NCBI GenBank assembly: GCA_964620675.1
Contig: CAZUJU010000004.1
Location: forward strand, 1-64,000
Reading direction: 5' to 3'
Source: CAYSFW01 sp964620675
Lineage (GTDB): Bacteria; Pseudomonadota; Gammaproteobacteria; UWMA-0217
Length of the DNA: 64,000 nucleotides
Below are positions 26,081 through 36,450 of the stretch, piece by piece. The position numbers and the translations under genes were made by a program. Within the stretch, counting starts at the first letter, position 1. Every line of letters begins with the position of its first letter. Below the pieces are notes generated by a model. That model was not told the origin of the DNA and did not search any database. It saw nothing but the letters and a program-made list of their open reading frames with translations.

Positions 26081-26263
26081 ATGTATGGCAAATTCGTCGC
26101 CATGGCCCTGTTAGCGCTTGTCACGCCACTCACCACCGGCTGCGTTGGCACCATCATCGGCGCGACCGTGGATACTGCTATTGAAGTGGCGAAGGTACCG
26201 TTCAAGGTCGGTGGCGCGGTGATCGACGTGGTCGCCGGAGATTCGGACGACAAGAAAAAGTAG
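26081..26263 (+). CDS. Small lipoprotein of unknown function
   Basis: A 60-aa protein. The signal peptide ends in the lipobox LTTGC (Cys21), so it should be lipidated and exported. The mature part (GTIIGATVDTAIEVAKVPFK, then a short Asp/Lys-rich tail) is a conserved-looking small lipoprotein type I have seen in Gammaproteobacteria, without known function. AGGAGC precedes the ATG. Confidence 0.75.
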   Translation: MYGKFVAMALLALVTPLTTGCVGTIIGATVDTAIEVAKVPFKVGGAVIDVVAGDSDDKKK

Positions 26264-26646
26264 GCGCGCAGCTGAAATGCCGCGGGCGACCGGCCAGAAG
26301 GTTCGCCGATCAACCTCGATCAAGCGCCGCTGGCGCCGGCTTCAGGGTCGCGCCATAGGCGTCGCGTTTGGTCCCGCGATCCTACCGGCCGCCTGAATAC
26401 CGCACCTGACCGGTTACCACTCGGCCGCCCGTGAGCCGGGTATGCGGTGAATTGCCGCCGCATCGCCGGGCGCAATTCGCCCTGCCGCTCGCGGCGCGCG
26501 CCGCGCATTGCGGAATTCGCGCGCTTCAGCGCACAATGCGCGGCAGTCGTTCGGCGGTCTACGCACGCGCTTCGTCGCATCGCACCGCGTGGGGATATCC
26601 GACCGGTGCTGTGTATCGTTCACCGCTATTCCCCACCACTGGCCCG
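26264..26646. other. Intergenic region, no gene recognised
   Basis: About 380 GC-rich bp between the small lipoprotein and the LtaS-like gene. The downstream frame is open through part of it (from 26431) but without membrane-protein or family similarity until ATG 26647. Confidence 0.4.
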
Positions 26647-28353
26647 ATGTCCACTCGCCTTCCGATGCCGCACCGCACCGCTCGACCGATCGCTTGGCTG
26701 TTGCCCTATGCGCTATTTAGCGCCGCGGTCTTTGCCCTGACCTACTGGCTGGAGCAAAACGGCGGTCTCGCGGGCCTTTGGTGGCATAAGATTCTGGAAT
26801 GGCCACTGCTGCTGTATCTCTTTTGGCTGTTCCGGCAACTGTTGCGCGAGCATCCGGCCGGCGCCTTCCTTGCCGCGCTGCCCATACTCGCCGCGTATCT
26901 CCTGCTTGACGGGTACTACCTCGTATTTGGGCGGGTCTTTCGGCTCTCGGAAATCAGCGAGCTCCCGGAGTTGCTGGATGTGCTGCCGCGCGCGGCCTCG
27001 CTCGCGATCATCGGCGCGATCCTGCTCAGCCTGACCGTCATGGTGCTGGCGTTGCGTCGGGCTCCGCTGCATCGCTTGACATTCGCCGCGCTCCCGCTCG
27101 CCTTGCTGATCGGGTGCGTCGAGCTGAAACCCGAGTGGTTTCTACGCGGGTTTACCGCCGCGGCCAACGGGATTATCGAATGGTCCGACGAGGAGAACGT
27201 CCGCTGGAATGGCCGCTTTTCGGCCATCCTCTACCACGAGGCTAAACGTGGCGCCGTCATTCGCGCGATCGCGGAGCACCGCGAACGCCCCGAGTACGCA
27301 GCCCGCCAGCAGCGCGCCTTAGCCGCCCTGGAGGCACACGGCAAGCCGCGCAACCTGCACCTGATCGTCTACGAAGGCTTCGTCGATCCCGCGCGGTTGC
27401 GGCAACTCAAACTCAATCGCGACCCGGTGCACCCGGATCTGCGCGCGCTATTGCCCAATGGTGTGGGATACCTCTCCCGCTCGCCGGTGTTCGGCGGCTA
27501 CACCGCGCAGGCCGAATTCGAGCTTTTGTGCGGTGTGCCCGCACTGCAGCGGCTCGGCACCATCGAATTCAACGTCTTCAGTGGCACCCGCGTGCACTGC
27601 GTGCCGGACCTGCTGCGCCAACTCGGCTATCGCACGCTCGCCAGCAATGCCTACAAGCCAAACTTTTTCAATGCGATGCAAGCGTATCGTGGGGTCGGTT
27701 TCGAGGAAATTTATTTTCCGTACGAATACGTCCCAAAACTACCGAGCTATTTTTCCACCGGTGACGTCAGTGGTGAGAAATACATGTTTGATCGCACGTT
27801 GTTCGAGCAGAACCTGGCCTTTATTCGCGAGCGTCTGAACGACGGGTCCGGCCGGCCGGTGTTGAACTACCTGCTCACCATCTTCGGCCACTACCCGTTT
27901 CGGCTGAATGAAGACCAGCGTCCCCGTCTTATTCACGCGCTTAACAAGGAACCCATCGACAGCGAGTTGCTGACCATCGCCAATCAGACCTATTACCGCA
28001 GCGAGGCGCTGGCATGGTTCATCAAAGAACTTCAGCAGCTCGATCCCGACGGGATCGTACTGGTGGTATCGGACCACCTGCCCCCCTTGAAGGATCGCCG
28101 CAGCGCCTACGAGCGTCTTGGCTACCTGACCGAACACACCGACAGCACCCAGCTGACGCTTATCGCCGCGTACGACCGGGGCCAGGCAGTGGCGCTTGAA
28201 ATACTGCCGCAGTACGAAATCCCGACCTTGCTGTACTGGTTGTTGACCGATCGCACCTATTGCGACCAGCCCAACTGTACCCCGCGCGACCCCGACCAGC
28301 TGCTAAGGGATTACTTGCAACTGATGGCCCGCGCTGTCGACAAACCGGACTGA
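26647..28353 (+). CDS. LtaS-family sulfatase-fold phosphotransferase (membrane)
   Basis: A 568-aa inner-membrane protein of the alkaline phosphatase/sulfatase superfamily. Four to five N-terminal helices are followed by a periplasmic domain. Family marks are HLIVYEGF (metal-binding acidic residue), GGYTAQAEFELLCG with the probable threonine nucleophile, IFGHYPF and VVSDHLPP. Such enzymes transfer phosphoglycerol or phosphoethanolamine from phospholipids to a glycan or lipid. It converges on a periplasmic glucan synthase gene, so decoration of that glucan, as OpgB does for osmoregulated glucans, is a reasonable inference. Confidence 0.85.
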   Translation: MSTRLPMPHRTARPIAWLLPYALFSAAVFALTYWLEQNGGLAGLWWHKILEWPLLLYLFWLFRQLLREHPAGAFLAALPILAAYLLLDGYYLVFGRVFRLSEISELPELLDVLPRAASLAIIGAILLSLTVMVLALRRAPLHRLTFAALPLALLIGCVELKPEWFLRGFTAAANGIIEWSDEENVRWNGRFSAILYHEAKRGAVIRAIAEHRERPEYAARQQRALAALEAHGKPRNLHLIVYEGFVDPARLRQLKLNRDPVHPDLRALLPNGVGYLSRSPVFGGYTAQAEFELLCGVPALQRLGTIEFNVFSGTRVHCVPDLLRQLGYRTLASNAYKPNFFNAMQAYRGVGFEEIYFPYEYVPKLPSYFSTGDVSGEKYMFDRTLFEQNLAFIRERLNDGSGRPVLNYLLTIFGHYPFRLNEDQRPRLIHALNKEPIDSELLTIANQTYYRSEALAWFIKELQQLDPDGIVLVVSDHLPPLKDRRSAYERLGYLTEHTDSTQLTLIAAYDRGQAVALEILPQYEIPTLLYWLLTDRTYCDQPNCTPRDPDQLLRDYLQLMARAVDKPD

Positions 28354-28423
28354 TACCGCTGGCACCGCCTGGGTTCGAACGCCGCTGACCAGCATCCCTT
28401 GATCCTTTCACGTCACGACAGTG

Positions 28424-31036
28424 CTAACTGCCAAGACCCGAGCGGTCGTCAAGTTGGCCAAGCGTTCCAATCAGCCGCGCCGGCAATCGCGGCATCGCGC
28501 TGATCAGTGCCAGCACCACCGCGGAGAGATACGGCAAGGACTGCACGAACAGCATCAACGCCCAGATCTTGACATCCAGCATGTCGCGACCTTGGACATG
28601 CAACGCCCCCCAGGCGCCCAGCCAGAGCGCGATCATCATCAGCAATTCCTCGCGCGCATCCGCGAATGCGCGCCCAAGCGCCGAGGTGTTGGCCATCTTC
28701 GGGGTACGGAAAAAACCGATCCCACGGGTGATGAAGCCGGTGACCATCGCCCGGGCGATGGTGTGCGACAGCGCGAGGCCCGCGATCGCCGCGCCGAAGC
28801 TCTGACGCCAACTTGCACCGACACGCTTATGGTAGAGCAGCGACATTTTCACCAGCTTGAACACAAACAACGCCAGCGGAAACAACGCGAAAATCATCAA
28901 CGGCGGATCGATATAATCCGGTGCCGCCACCATGGCGACGGTCCACGCCAGCGCCGCGATATTGAAAAACAGATTGATGCCATCGGCAAACCACGGCAGC
29001 CACCCGGCGATAAAGTGGTAACGCTGGCCACGCGTGAGCTGGGTCGGTCGCGTGCCGAACAACGCACCGAGATGCTGGCGCAAGATCAGCACCGCGCCGT
29101 AGGCCCAGCGAAAGCGCTGTTTCTTGAAGTCGAGAAAGGTGTCGGGGATCAGGCCACGCCCGTAACTGCGCGGCAAATAGGCCGCTTCGTAGCCGTGTTC
29201 GAAGACCCGCAGGCCCAGCTCCGCATCCTCGGTAATGCACCATTCGCCCCAGCCGCCGACCTCGTCCAGCACCTTGCGCCGCACCAGCGTCATCGTCCCG
29301 TGCTGGATGATCGCGTTACGCTCATTGCGCGTGATCATGCCGATTTGGAAAAAGCCACGGTACTCCGCCATGCACATCGCCTTGAACGCATTCTGCTCGC
29401 CATCGCGGTAGTCCTGCGGCGACTGCACGATGGCCAGCTTGGGATCGACAAAGGCCGGCACCAGATCGCGTAACCAGTTCGGTTCGACGATATAGTCGCT
29501 ATCGATCACCGCAACGATTTCGGCCTCTGACGCGGTATGGCGCAGCGCGAAATTGAGCGCGCCGGCCTTGAATCCCGCGAGCGGATCGACATGGAAAAAC
29601 CGGAACCGGGCACCGAGCCGCTCGCACAAGGCCTCGACCGGCTGCCAGACGGCGGGGTCGCGCGTATTGTTGTCGATCACCAGCACTTCGAACCGCGGGT
29701 AATCGAGCCGTGCCAACGCCTCCAGGGTCTCGCCGAGCATTTCGGGAGGTTCGTTATAGGCCGGCACATGGATCGACACCATCGGCAGCGCCTCCTCGGG
29801 CATGGGATCGCGCCGAAAGGGCCGGCGCGAGCGCCTGAGCCAGAGCGCCTCGGCCCACTCGTGCGCCTCGGCAAGCAACACCAGGATCAGACCGAATACT
29901 GCGAGCAGCATGATCAGGCCGAGCAGGATGGATGCCCAGGTCAGGTATTGCTGGAGATAGTCGTAGACCATCCAGACCGCCACCGTGGTGGCGCCGTAGG
30001 TCACCAGCGCGAGAAACCCCAGCCCCCGCGAATTGAGTTCCGGGCTGTCGCGAAACAGTGGCACCAGGAACAGAATGGCGACCAGCACCGAAACCGCCGC
30101 CAGTTCACGCCAATGCGGCACACTCACGATCGGGCTGGTGAACGGAAACTTAGGCTCACGTTTGACGTCGTAAGCGCCCCAATATGCGCCGACCGCGCCT
30201 TCGACGCTCTCCTTCCAGGGTTGGTCGAAGGCCTCCATGATGAAATATTCCCACTTCTGCTGCTGCGCAAGATGCAAAAAGCGGCGCAGAAACAAGGCTT
30301 GATTGGCGGTCGAGGCCTCCGCCGCGCGAAACAGGCGCCCATTGCTCGGCCAGCCGACCTCGGCAATCACGATCGGTTTGCCCGGATAGGCTTTTTCCAG
30401 CTCGGCAAACCGCATGGCGACATAATCGACGGCTTGATCGATCGGCAGTCCTTCCCAGTACGGCAGCAGGTGCACCGCAATGAAGTCGACGTGGTTGACC
30501 AACTCCGGGTACTTGAGCCAGATGTGCCACGGTTCGGCCACACTCACCACCGCCGGTACTACCGCACGCACCCGATCAAGGTACTCGATCAGCTTCGGCA
30601 GTGGCACCAGATTATGCAGCAGGACTTCGTTGCCGACGAAGATCCGCCGCACCGTGCGCCAGTCACCGCGTGACAGCTCGATGGCGCGCTCAATCTCTTC
30701 CTCGTTGCGTTCCAGACGACCATCGATCCACGCGCCGAGCGCCACATCGATGTCGTGCTCACGCGCAAGCCGCGGCACCTCGGCCAGGGTGCTTTCCACG
30801 GTATAGGTACGCACCGTCTTGACCTTGCCGGCCAACAACGCCAGGTCGGCGTCGATCTGCTCCACGGTTGGGAAGCGGCCTTGGCCGGGGTGATGCTCCA
30901 GATGCATCGGCGAGAACGAAAAGCCCTTGATTTGGATCGGCCACGGCGCCTCGTCGGCAGGGCGGTTAAGCAATGCCCACAACATAAAGGTCAGGACCGC
31001 GACAACGACGGCCACGATCAATTTGGGGTTGTTCAC
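28424..31036 (-). CDS. GH17-GT2 fusion: membrane beta-glucan synthase/remodelling enzyme
   Basis: An 870-aa protein. After an N-terminal anchor, residues about 35-310 form a GH17 domain with the acid/base VGNE and nucleophile AEVGWPS. Membrane helices follow, then a family 2 glycosyltransferase with VIDSDY (DxD), TEDAELGLR and QRFRW, then four to six C-terminal helices. In related Bradyrhizobium and Pseudomonas NdvB-type proteins this design makes and branches or cyclises beta-1,3-glucans in the periplasm. Product linkage cannot be read here. It converges with the LtaS-family gene, leaving 70 bp between stops. Confidence 0.9.
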   Translation of the reverse strand: MNNPKLIVAVVVAVLTFMLWALLNRPADEAPWPIQIKGFSFSPMHLEHHPGQGRFPTVEQIDADLALLAGKVKTVRTYTVESTLAEVPRLAREHDIDVALGAWIDGRLERNEEEIERAIELSRGDWRTVRRIFVGNEVLLHNLVPLPKLIEYLDRVRAVVPAVVSVAEPWHIWLKYPELVNHVDFIAVHLLPYWEGLPIDQAVDYVAMRFAELEKAYPGKPIVIAEVGWPSNGRLFRAAEASTANQALFLRRFLHLAQQQKWEYFIMEAFDQPWKESVEGAVGAYWGAYDVKREPKFPFTSPIVSVPHWRELAAVSVLVAILFLVPLFRDSPELNSRGLGFLALVTYGATTVAVWMVYDYLQQYLTWASILLGLIMLLAVFGLILVLLAEAHEWAEALWLRRSRRPFRRDPMPEEALPMVSIHVPAYNEPPEMLGETLEALARLDYPRFEVLVIDNNTRDPAVWQPVEALCERLGARFRFFHVDPLAGFKAGALNFALRHTASEAEIVAVIDSDYIVEPNWLRDLVPAFVDPKLAIVQSPQDYRDGEQNAFKAMCMAEYRGFFQIGMITRNERNAIIQHGTMTLVRRKVLDEVGGWGEWCITEDAELGLRVFEHGYEAAYLPRSYGRGLIPDTFLDFKKQRFRWAYGAVLILRQHLGALFGTRPTQLTRGQRYHFIAGWLPWFADGINLFFNIAALAWTVAMVAAPDYIDPPLMIFALFPLALFVFKLVKMSLLYHKRVGASWRQSFGAAIAGLALSHTIARAMVTGFITRGIGFFRTPKMANTSALGRAFADAREELLMMIALWLGAWGALHVQGRDMLDVKIWALMLFVQSLPYLSAVVLALISAMPRLPARLIGTLGQLDDRSGLGS

Positions 31037-31353
31037 GGGGCGGGTCGGATCCGGCAGGGGGCGTTGCCATGACTCGGCGGCAAGCGCCTGTCCACCACCC
31101 TAAACACGCGCGAAATTGTCACGCGCGAAACTGTGCGAAGCACCGGTTCTCAGCCTCCAGAATCGACATCAACTGGGATTGGGTCGGGGCGCAACAGCCG
31201 CCCCAACTCGGGTAGGTCCGCAAAGTCCGGGGTTTGCATGGCGCAGCTGGCCCGGATTGTGAAACTTATGTGACTATTTAATCAGATCGCTGGGGTTTGC
31301 AACATCCATATTCGCCGTCAACCCTTCGAATAGTCGCTCCCCGGGGAACTTGC
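31037..31353. other. Intergenic region, no gene recognised
   Basis: About 317 bp upstream of the glucan synthase gene and downstream of the symporter stop. It presumably carries the glucan synthase promoter; no clear -35/-10 pair stands out. Confidence 0.4.
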
Positions 31354-32712
31354 TCACTCTCTACGCGAATGAGTCGTCTCCACGACCTGCGCCAACTCGC
31401 GCTCCACCGCCTCGTCGAGCGCCAATTGATCGGAGGTGACGACCCCGGCGTGCGGATCGTTGTACACCGCAAGGTCAAGCTGCCCTTCGCTCTTGGCGAC
31501 GATCGCCGACACCACCGCATCGCCTGACACATTGACCGCGGTCCGGATCATGTCGAGCAGGCGGTCGACCCCCAGGATCAAGCCGATGCCCTCAACCGGC
31601 AGACCGACCTGGGTAAACACCATCGACAGCATGACCAGACCCACGCCCGGCACGCCAGCGGTGCCGATCGAAGCCAGCACCGCCATCGCGATCACGGTCA
31701 GATACCCGACAGCCCCCAGTTCGACGCCGTATATGTTCGCGATGAACACCGTGGCGACGCCCTGCATGATCGCGGTTCCGTCCATATTGATCGTCGCGCC
31801 GAGCGGCACAGTGAACGACGCCACCGAGTTCTTCACCCCGAGACGTTCGGTGACGGTCCGAAGTGTGACCGGGATGGTCGCGTTCGAACTCGCAGTGCTG
31901 AACGCGAACACCTGCACGTTGCGAATCTTGCGCAGAAACATGCCCGGACTCAGGCCCGAAAAGGCCTTGAGCACGACCATCTGGGTCACGAACAGGTGCA
32001 CCAGCAACGCAGCGATCAGCACCACCACATACCCGATCAACTCGCGCAACAGATCAAGCCCCAGATTGGCCATCGAGCGGGCAATCAACGCAAACACCGC
32101 GTAAGGCGCCACCGCCATCACGATACTGACCATCTTCATCATGATTTCGTTAGCAATTTCGGCGCCTTCGATAAAGCTCCGCGCCTTCCTGCCGACCATC
32201 AGGATGCTGACCCCGACCAGGATCGCGAAGAAGATCACCTGCAACATATCGCCTGTCGCCATCGCGGCGAACGGATTGCCGGGGATGATATTGCTCAGGA
32301 CCGTCGACAACGCCGGCGCTTCCTTGGCGGTGAAACTCGCATCGGGCACGGCCTGCATACCCTGACCGATGCCTGACAAGCCAGCAAAGGCGAGCGCGGT
32401 CGCGATCGCAATCGCGGTGGTCATCAAATAAAGACCGAACGCCTTGGTGCCCACCCGCCCCAGGGTACCGAGGTGGCCAATCCCGCAAACGCCGCAGATC
32501 AACGAAAACAACACCAGCGGAACGACCAGCATTTTCAACGCATTGACGAACATCGTACCGATCGCGTTGAGCAGGCCATTGACCAGGTATTCATTGATCC
32601 AGCCACCGGTGACGTTCAAGCCACTGAGGTTAAGCCCGACGCCGAATAAGATGCCGGCCACCATCGCGACCACGACTTGAACCGTTAACGTCATGCGTTT
32701 TGCTGCGACCAT
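31354..32712 (-). CDS. Dicarboxylate/amino acid:cation symporter (DAACS family)
   Basis: A 452-aa inner-membrane symporter of the GltP/DctA family, importing glutamate/aspartate or C4-dicarboxylates with H+ or Na+. The family is marked by the serine-rich hairpin FAFSTASSNATIPVTL, the region GATINMDGTAIMQGV and the second hairpin ASIGTAGVPGVG. The start has AGGAGAAG upstream. Substrate choice between dicarboxylates and glutamate is uncertain. Confidence 0.93.
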   Translation of the reverse strand: MVAAKRMTLTVQVVVAMVAGILFGVGLNLSGLNVTGGWINEYLVNGLLNAIGTMFVNALKMLVVPLVLFSLICGVCGIGHLGTLGRVGTKAFGLYLMTTAIAIATALAFAGLSGIGQGMQAVPDASFTAKEAPALSTVLSNIIPGNPFAAMATGDMLQVIFFAILVGVSILMVGRKARSFIEGAEIANEIMMKMVSIVMAVAPYAVFALIARSMANLGLDLLRELIGYVVVLIAALLVHLFVTQMVVLKAFSGLSPGMFLRKIRNVQVFAFSTASSNATIPVTLRTVTERLGVKNSVASFTVPLGATINMDGTAIMQGVATVFIANIYGVELGAVGYLTVIAMAVLASIGTAGVPGVGLVMLSMVFTQVGLPVEGIGLILGVDRLLDMIRTAVNVSGDAVVSAIVAKSEGQLDLAVYNDPHAGVVTSDQLALDEAVERELAQVVETTHSRRE

Positions 32713-32880
32713 CGGCTTGCTTCTCCTGCTTGGTGGGGTTGTTCTTTAACGATGGTAGACGCTTCGCGACGCGATGCGCAAAACAATCCTGAACCGCAGC
32801 GGGCCTTGGACGTGCGGGAGGGCGACCGGTGCCACATCGAACCGACGTGATACGGCACCCGGAATCGACCGGCGCCAAGG

Positions 32881-32909
32881 AAAAAAATGCCGTCTGACGA
32901 CGGCATTTT
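32881..32909 (-). terminator. Terminator of mrp/apbC
   Basis: An 8-bp perfect stem ATGCCGTC/GACGGCAT with loop TGAC, extended by A-T pairs, is followed on the minus strand by a T7 run. It lies about 25 bp after the mrp stop. Confidence 0.88.
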
Positions 32910-32932
32910 AGCGCAGACCTGGAGGCGAGCGC

Positions 32933-34027
32933 TCAGGTGTTCTGGATGACGATCTTGGGGAACTTGGCGGAGTAGTCCTTCGCCGCCGAGCCGAGACGTG
33001 CCGCCATCTTGCGTGCGATATCGAGGTACAACCGCGTGATCCGACCCTCCGGTTCGGCCACCACAGTCGGTTTTCCGCTGTCGGCCTGGACCCGAATCTG
33101 GATGTCGAGCGGCAATGCCCCGAGGAGTTCGACGTTACAGTCGTTGGCCATCCGCTCGCCGCCACCGGAGCCGAAGATATGCTCCTCGTGCCCGCATTTG
33201 GAGCAGATGTGGGTGCTCATGTTTTCGACGATGCCAAGCACTTTGACCTCAACCTTCTCGAACATCTTGAGCCCCTTGCGCGCGTCGAGCAAGGCGATGT
33301 CTTGCGGCGTGGTCACGATCACCGCGCCACTCACCGGGATCCGCTGCGCCAGCGTGAGCTGAACGTCACCGGTGCCCGGTGGCATGTCGACGATGAGGTA
33401 ATCAAGATCGCGCCACTGGGTATCACCGAGCAATTGCTCGAGCGCCTGGGTCACCATCGGTCCGCGCCAGATCATCGGCGTATCGGCCTCGATCAAAAAT
33501 CCGATCGACATCGCCTGCACGCCGTAGTTTTCCATCGGCTCCAGGCTCTTGCCATCCTGCGACACCGGCTTGGAATCGATCCCCATCATCCGCGGCTGAC
33601 TCGGACCGTAGATGTCCGCGTCAAGCATGCCCACCCGCGCCCCGTCGGCGGCGAGCGCCAGTGCCAGGTTGACCGCGACCGTGGATTTGCCGACGCCACC
33701 TTTACCGGAAGCCACCGCGACGATGTTCTTGATGTTCGCCATCGGCTTGAGGTTCTTCTGCACCGCATGGCTAGTGATCTGCCAATCGACCGCAACCTCG
33801 ACCGAACTCACCTCCGGCACGGCCGCCTTCACCTGCTGCTGGATCGCCGCGGCGTATTCGTTGACGAAACCCTTGGCGGGGTATCCGAGCTGAACGACGA
33901 TCTTCACCGCGCTGCCATCGATCTGGATGTCCTTGACCTCCTTGGCGGCCATCAGGTCTTTGCCCACATAGGGGTCTTGCACCTGCTTGAGCGCCCCTTC
34001 GATCTGTTGACGAGTAATCTCCGCCAT
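32933..34027 (-). CDS. apbC: Iron-sulfur cluster carrier ATPase Mrp/ApbC
   Basis: A 364-aa P-loop ATPase that carries Fe-S clusters to apoproteins in the cytoplasm. Start at ATG ending 34027 (MAEITRQQIEGALKQ) with GGAGG upstream. An N-terminal MIP18-like domain (about 1-95) precedes the deviant Walker A VASGKGGVGKST, then DADIYGPS and DMPPGTGD. The cluster-binding CSKC sits in HICSKCGHEEHIF. It should not be confused with the Mrp antiporter genes elsewhere in the window, which share only the name. Confidence 0.96.
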   Translation of the reverse strand: MAEITRQQIEGALKQVQDPYVGKDLMAAKEVKDIQIDGSAVKIVVQLGYPAKGFVNEYAAAIQQQVKAAVPEVSSVEVAVDWQITSHAVQKNLKPMANIKNIVAVASGKGGVGKSTVAVNLALALAADGARVGMLDADIYGPSQPRMMGIDSKPVSQDGKSLEPMENYGVQAMSIGFLIEADTPMIWRGPMVTQALEQLLGDTQWRDLDYLIVDMPPGTGDVQLTLAQRIPVSGAVIVTTPQDIALLDARKGLKMFEKVEVKVLGIVENMSTHICSKCGHEEHIFGSGGGERMANDCNVELLGALPLDIQIRVQADSGKPTVVAEPEGRITRLYLDIARKMAARLGSAAKDYSAKFPKIVIQNT

Positions 34028-34169
34028 TTTGGATTGTCCTCCGGCCACTGACCGCATGATGGGATAGGTCGGCGATTGTACACGATGGTGACTACCCACC
34101 AAATTCCCGCAACATCGAACCGTTATTCCGAGCAAAATAGTCAGGATTTAATGCGTCATCCGCGCCAGA

Positions 34170-36437
34170 TCAGCGTTTGGGGCCACGCACCAGCACACCC
34201 AAGCCGGCCTCGTCGAGCGCACGGTTGAGCATCGCGCGCACGGCGCCGGGATTTTCGGTTTCGAGTGCACGTTCGAAAAACTCCTTCGCCCGCGCCTTCG
34301 AGAAGGTGCGGATGACCCACTTGATGCGCGGCAGGCTCGCGACACTCACCGAAAGACTGTCCACCCCGACCCCGAGCAGCAGCAACACCGAAGAAGGTTC
34401 GCTCGCCATCTCGCCGCAGATTGAAACCGTGCGTCCGGCGCGATGCCCGGCCTCGACAATCGCCTTGAGCGCGAGCAGCACCGCCGGGTGAGTGTCATCG
34501 TAGAGATCGGCGACCCGCGCGTTGTTGCGGTCAACCGCCAATAGATACTGGATCAGGTCGTTGGTGCCGACACTCAGAAAATCAACCCGCCGCGCCATTT
34601 GCTCGGCGAGATAAACCGCTGAAGGCACCTCGATCATCACGCCAGTGCGCGGAAACGGCACCACGATCCCTTCGTCCTCAAGCTCTTCGTGCGCGCGTTC
34701 CAGCAATTCAAGGGCCTCGTCGAGCTCGTGCAACGAACTGATCATCGGAAACAGGACATGCAGATTGCGCGTCTCGCGGCTGGCGATCAGCATCGCGCGC
34801 AACTGGGTCATGAAGATTTCCGGGTGATCCAGCGAGATGCGGATTCCGCGATAACCAAGAAACGGGTTGTCCTCCTCGATCGGGAAATAGCTCAGGTCTT
34901 TGTCGCCACCGACGTCCAGCGTTCGCAGCACCACCGGGCAATCGGGAAATGCCTGCAACACCCGGGCGTAAATCTGCGCCTGCTCCTCCTCGCCCGGAAA
35001 GCGGTCGCGCACCATGAACGGGACCTCGGTACGGTATAACCCGACCCCGTCGGCCATCGCCTGATGGCTCGGCATCAACTCGGCGAGCAGACCACTGTTG
35101 ACCATGATCGGCATCGTAAACCCATCGGGCGTGGTGGCCGGCTCCAGGGCCTCGTCGAGCAGATCGGCCGCCAGCTCTTTTTCCTCGCCCGCCAGGCGGA
35201 CGAATTCGGCGCGCACATTCGGGCTGGGCTGGAGGTAGATCCGCCCCAGATGCCCATCGACGATGATCGGTTTGCGATCCAACCGGGCCACCGGTAAATC
35301 GGCGGCCCCCATCACGGTCGGGATGCCGAGCGCGCGCGCCAAAATCGCAACGTGCGACGACGCCGACCCCGAGGTACTGATCAGGCCGACCAGGCGCTCG
35401 GTCGGTACGCTGGCGAGCTGGGTCGCGGAAATGTCCTTGCCAACCAATACCGTATCCGGCGGAAACTCGGTACGGCGGGGTTGCGCCTGCAGCAACCGCG
35501 TCAGGATGCGTTGCCCGAGATCGCGAATGTCGGCACCGCGCTCACGCAGGTAGCCATCCTCCATGCTTTCGAACCCGCGCACGTATTCCTTGATCGTCGC
35601 GCGCAAGGCGCCAGGTGCCCAATTGCCGCCGCGAATCCGGACAATGGTACCGTCGACCAGCGACTCGCCGCTCAGCATCATCATATAGGCGTCGAACAGC
35701 ACCCGATCCTCGGCCGGCAGTACCCCGGTCATGCGTTCGCGCATTTCGAGTAACTCTTGCTGCACCTCACTCACCGCCTGCTGAAACAGCAGGATCTCCT
35801 CGGCCGGATTTTCCGGCGTGCGATCAGGCACCGCATCGAGGTTGGCGTCGGGAAACACCACCACTGCGGTGCCGACCGCGACACCCGGCGCGCCGGAGAT
35901 GCCATCGACCGGGATATCGTGCCGGGTCAGATCACTTTCGCGCGCGGCCAGCTCGCCGGTAATCTCGGCATTGTTGATCGCGCTCGCGAGTTGCGCCGCC
36001 AGGGTTACGAGGAACGCGACATGGTCTTCGTCGAATCGACGCTCGTCGGCCTGCTGGATCACCAGCACCCCGAGCATGCGCCGGTGGTGCAGGATCGGCA
36101 CGCCCAGGAACGAGTGGAAGCGCTCCTCGCCGGTCTCGGCGAAGTACTTGTAGCTGGGATGGGACGGCGCGTTGCTGAGGTTGATCGGTTCAGCACGGTC
36201 CGCGACCAGGCCTACCAATCCCTCGTGCAGACCGAGCTTGACCACGCCCTCGGCGTCCTTGCGCAGTCCGTCGGTCGCCATCAGGGTAAGCTGGGCCTGC
36301 TCGGGCAAACACAGGTAGATGGTGCAGACATCAACCTGCATCGCCTCTTTGATACGACTGACGATCAGTTGCAGCGCCGACTTGAGATCATCGGCATTGC
36401 TGACCTCTTGAACGATCCGGCGCAATACGGCCAGCAT
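34170..36437 (-). CDS. ptsP: Phosphoenolpyruvate-protein phosphotransferase PtsP (EI-Ntr)
   Basis: A 755-aa enzyme I of the nitrogen PTS, which phosphorylates NPr from PEP. Start at ATG ending 36437 (MLAVLRRIVQEVS); the upstream extension is Arg-rich and lies in the rppH region. A GAF domain (about 1-165) is followed by the phosphohistidine domain with GSASSHVAILARALG and the PEP-binding barrel with LDVGGDKDLSYF and SICGEMAS. It lies just after rppH, the classical gammaproteobacterial pair. Confidence 0.96.
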   Translation of the reverse strand: MLAVLRRIVQEVSNADDLKSALQLIVSRIKEAMQVDVCTIYLCLPEQAQLTLMATDGLRKDAEGVVKLGLHEGLVGLVADRAEPINLSNAPSHPSYKYFAETGEERFHSFLGVPILHHRRMLGVLVIQQADERRFDEDHVAFLVTLAAQLASAINNAEITGELAARESDLTRHDIPVDGISGAPGVAVGTAVVVFPDANLDAVPDRTPENPAEEILLFQQAVSEVQQELLEMRERMTGVLPAEDRVLFDAYMMMLSGESLVDGTIVRIRGGNWAPGALRATIKEYVRGFESMEDGYLRERGADIRDLGQRILTRLLQAQPRRTEFPPDTVLVGKDISATQLASVPTERLVGLISTSGSASSHVAILARALGIPTVMGAADLPVARLDRKPIIVDGHLGRIYLQPSPNVRAEFVRLAGEEKELAADLLDEALEPATTPDGFTMPIMVNSGLLAELMPSHQAMADGVGLYRTEVPFMVRDRFPGEEEQAQIYARVLQAFPDCPVVLRTLDVGGDKDLSYFPIEEDNPFLGYRGIRISLDHPEIFMTQLRAMLIASRETRNLHVLFPMISSLHELDEALELLERAHEELEDEGIVVPFPRTGVMIEVPSAVYLAEQMARRVDFLSVGTNDLIQYLLAVDRNNARVADLYDDTHPAVLLALKAIVEAGHRAGRTVSICGEMASEPSSVLLLLGVGVDSLSVSVASLPRIKWVIRTFSKARAKEFFERALETENPGAVRAMLNRALDEAGLGVLVRGPKR

Positions 36438-36450
36438 ACGCGGCCGAACC

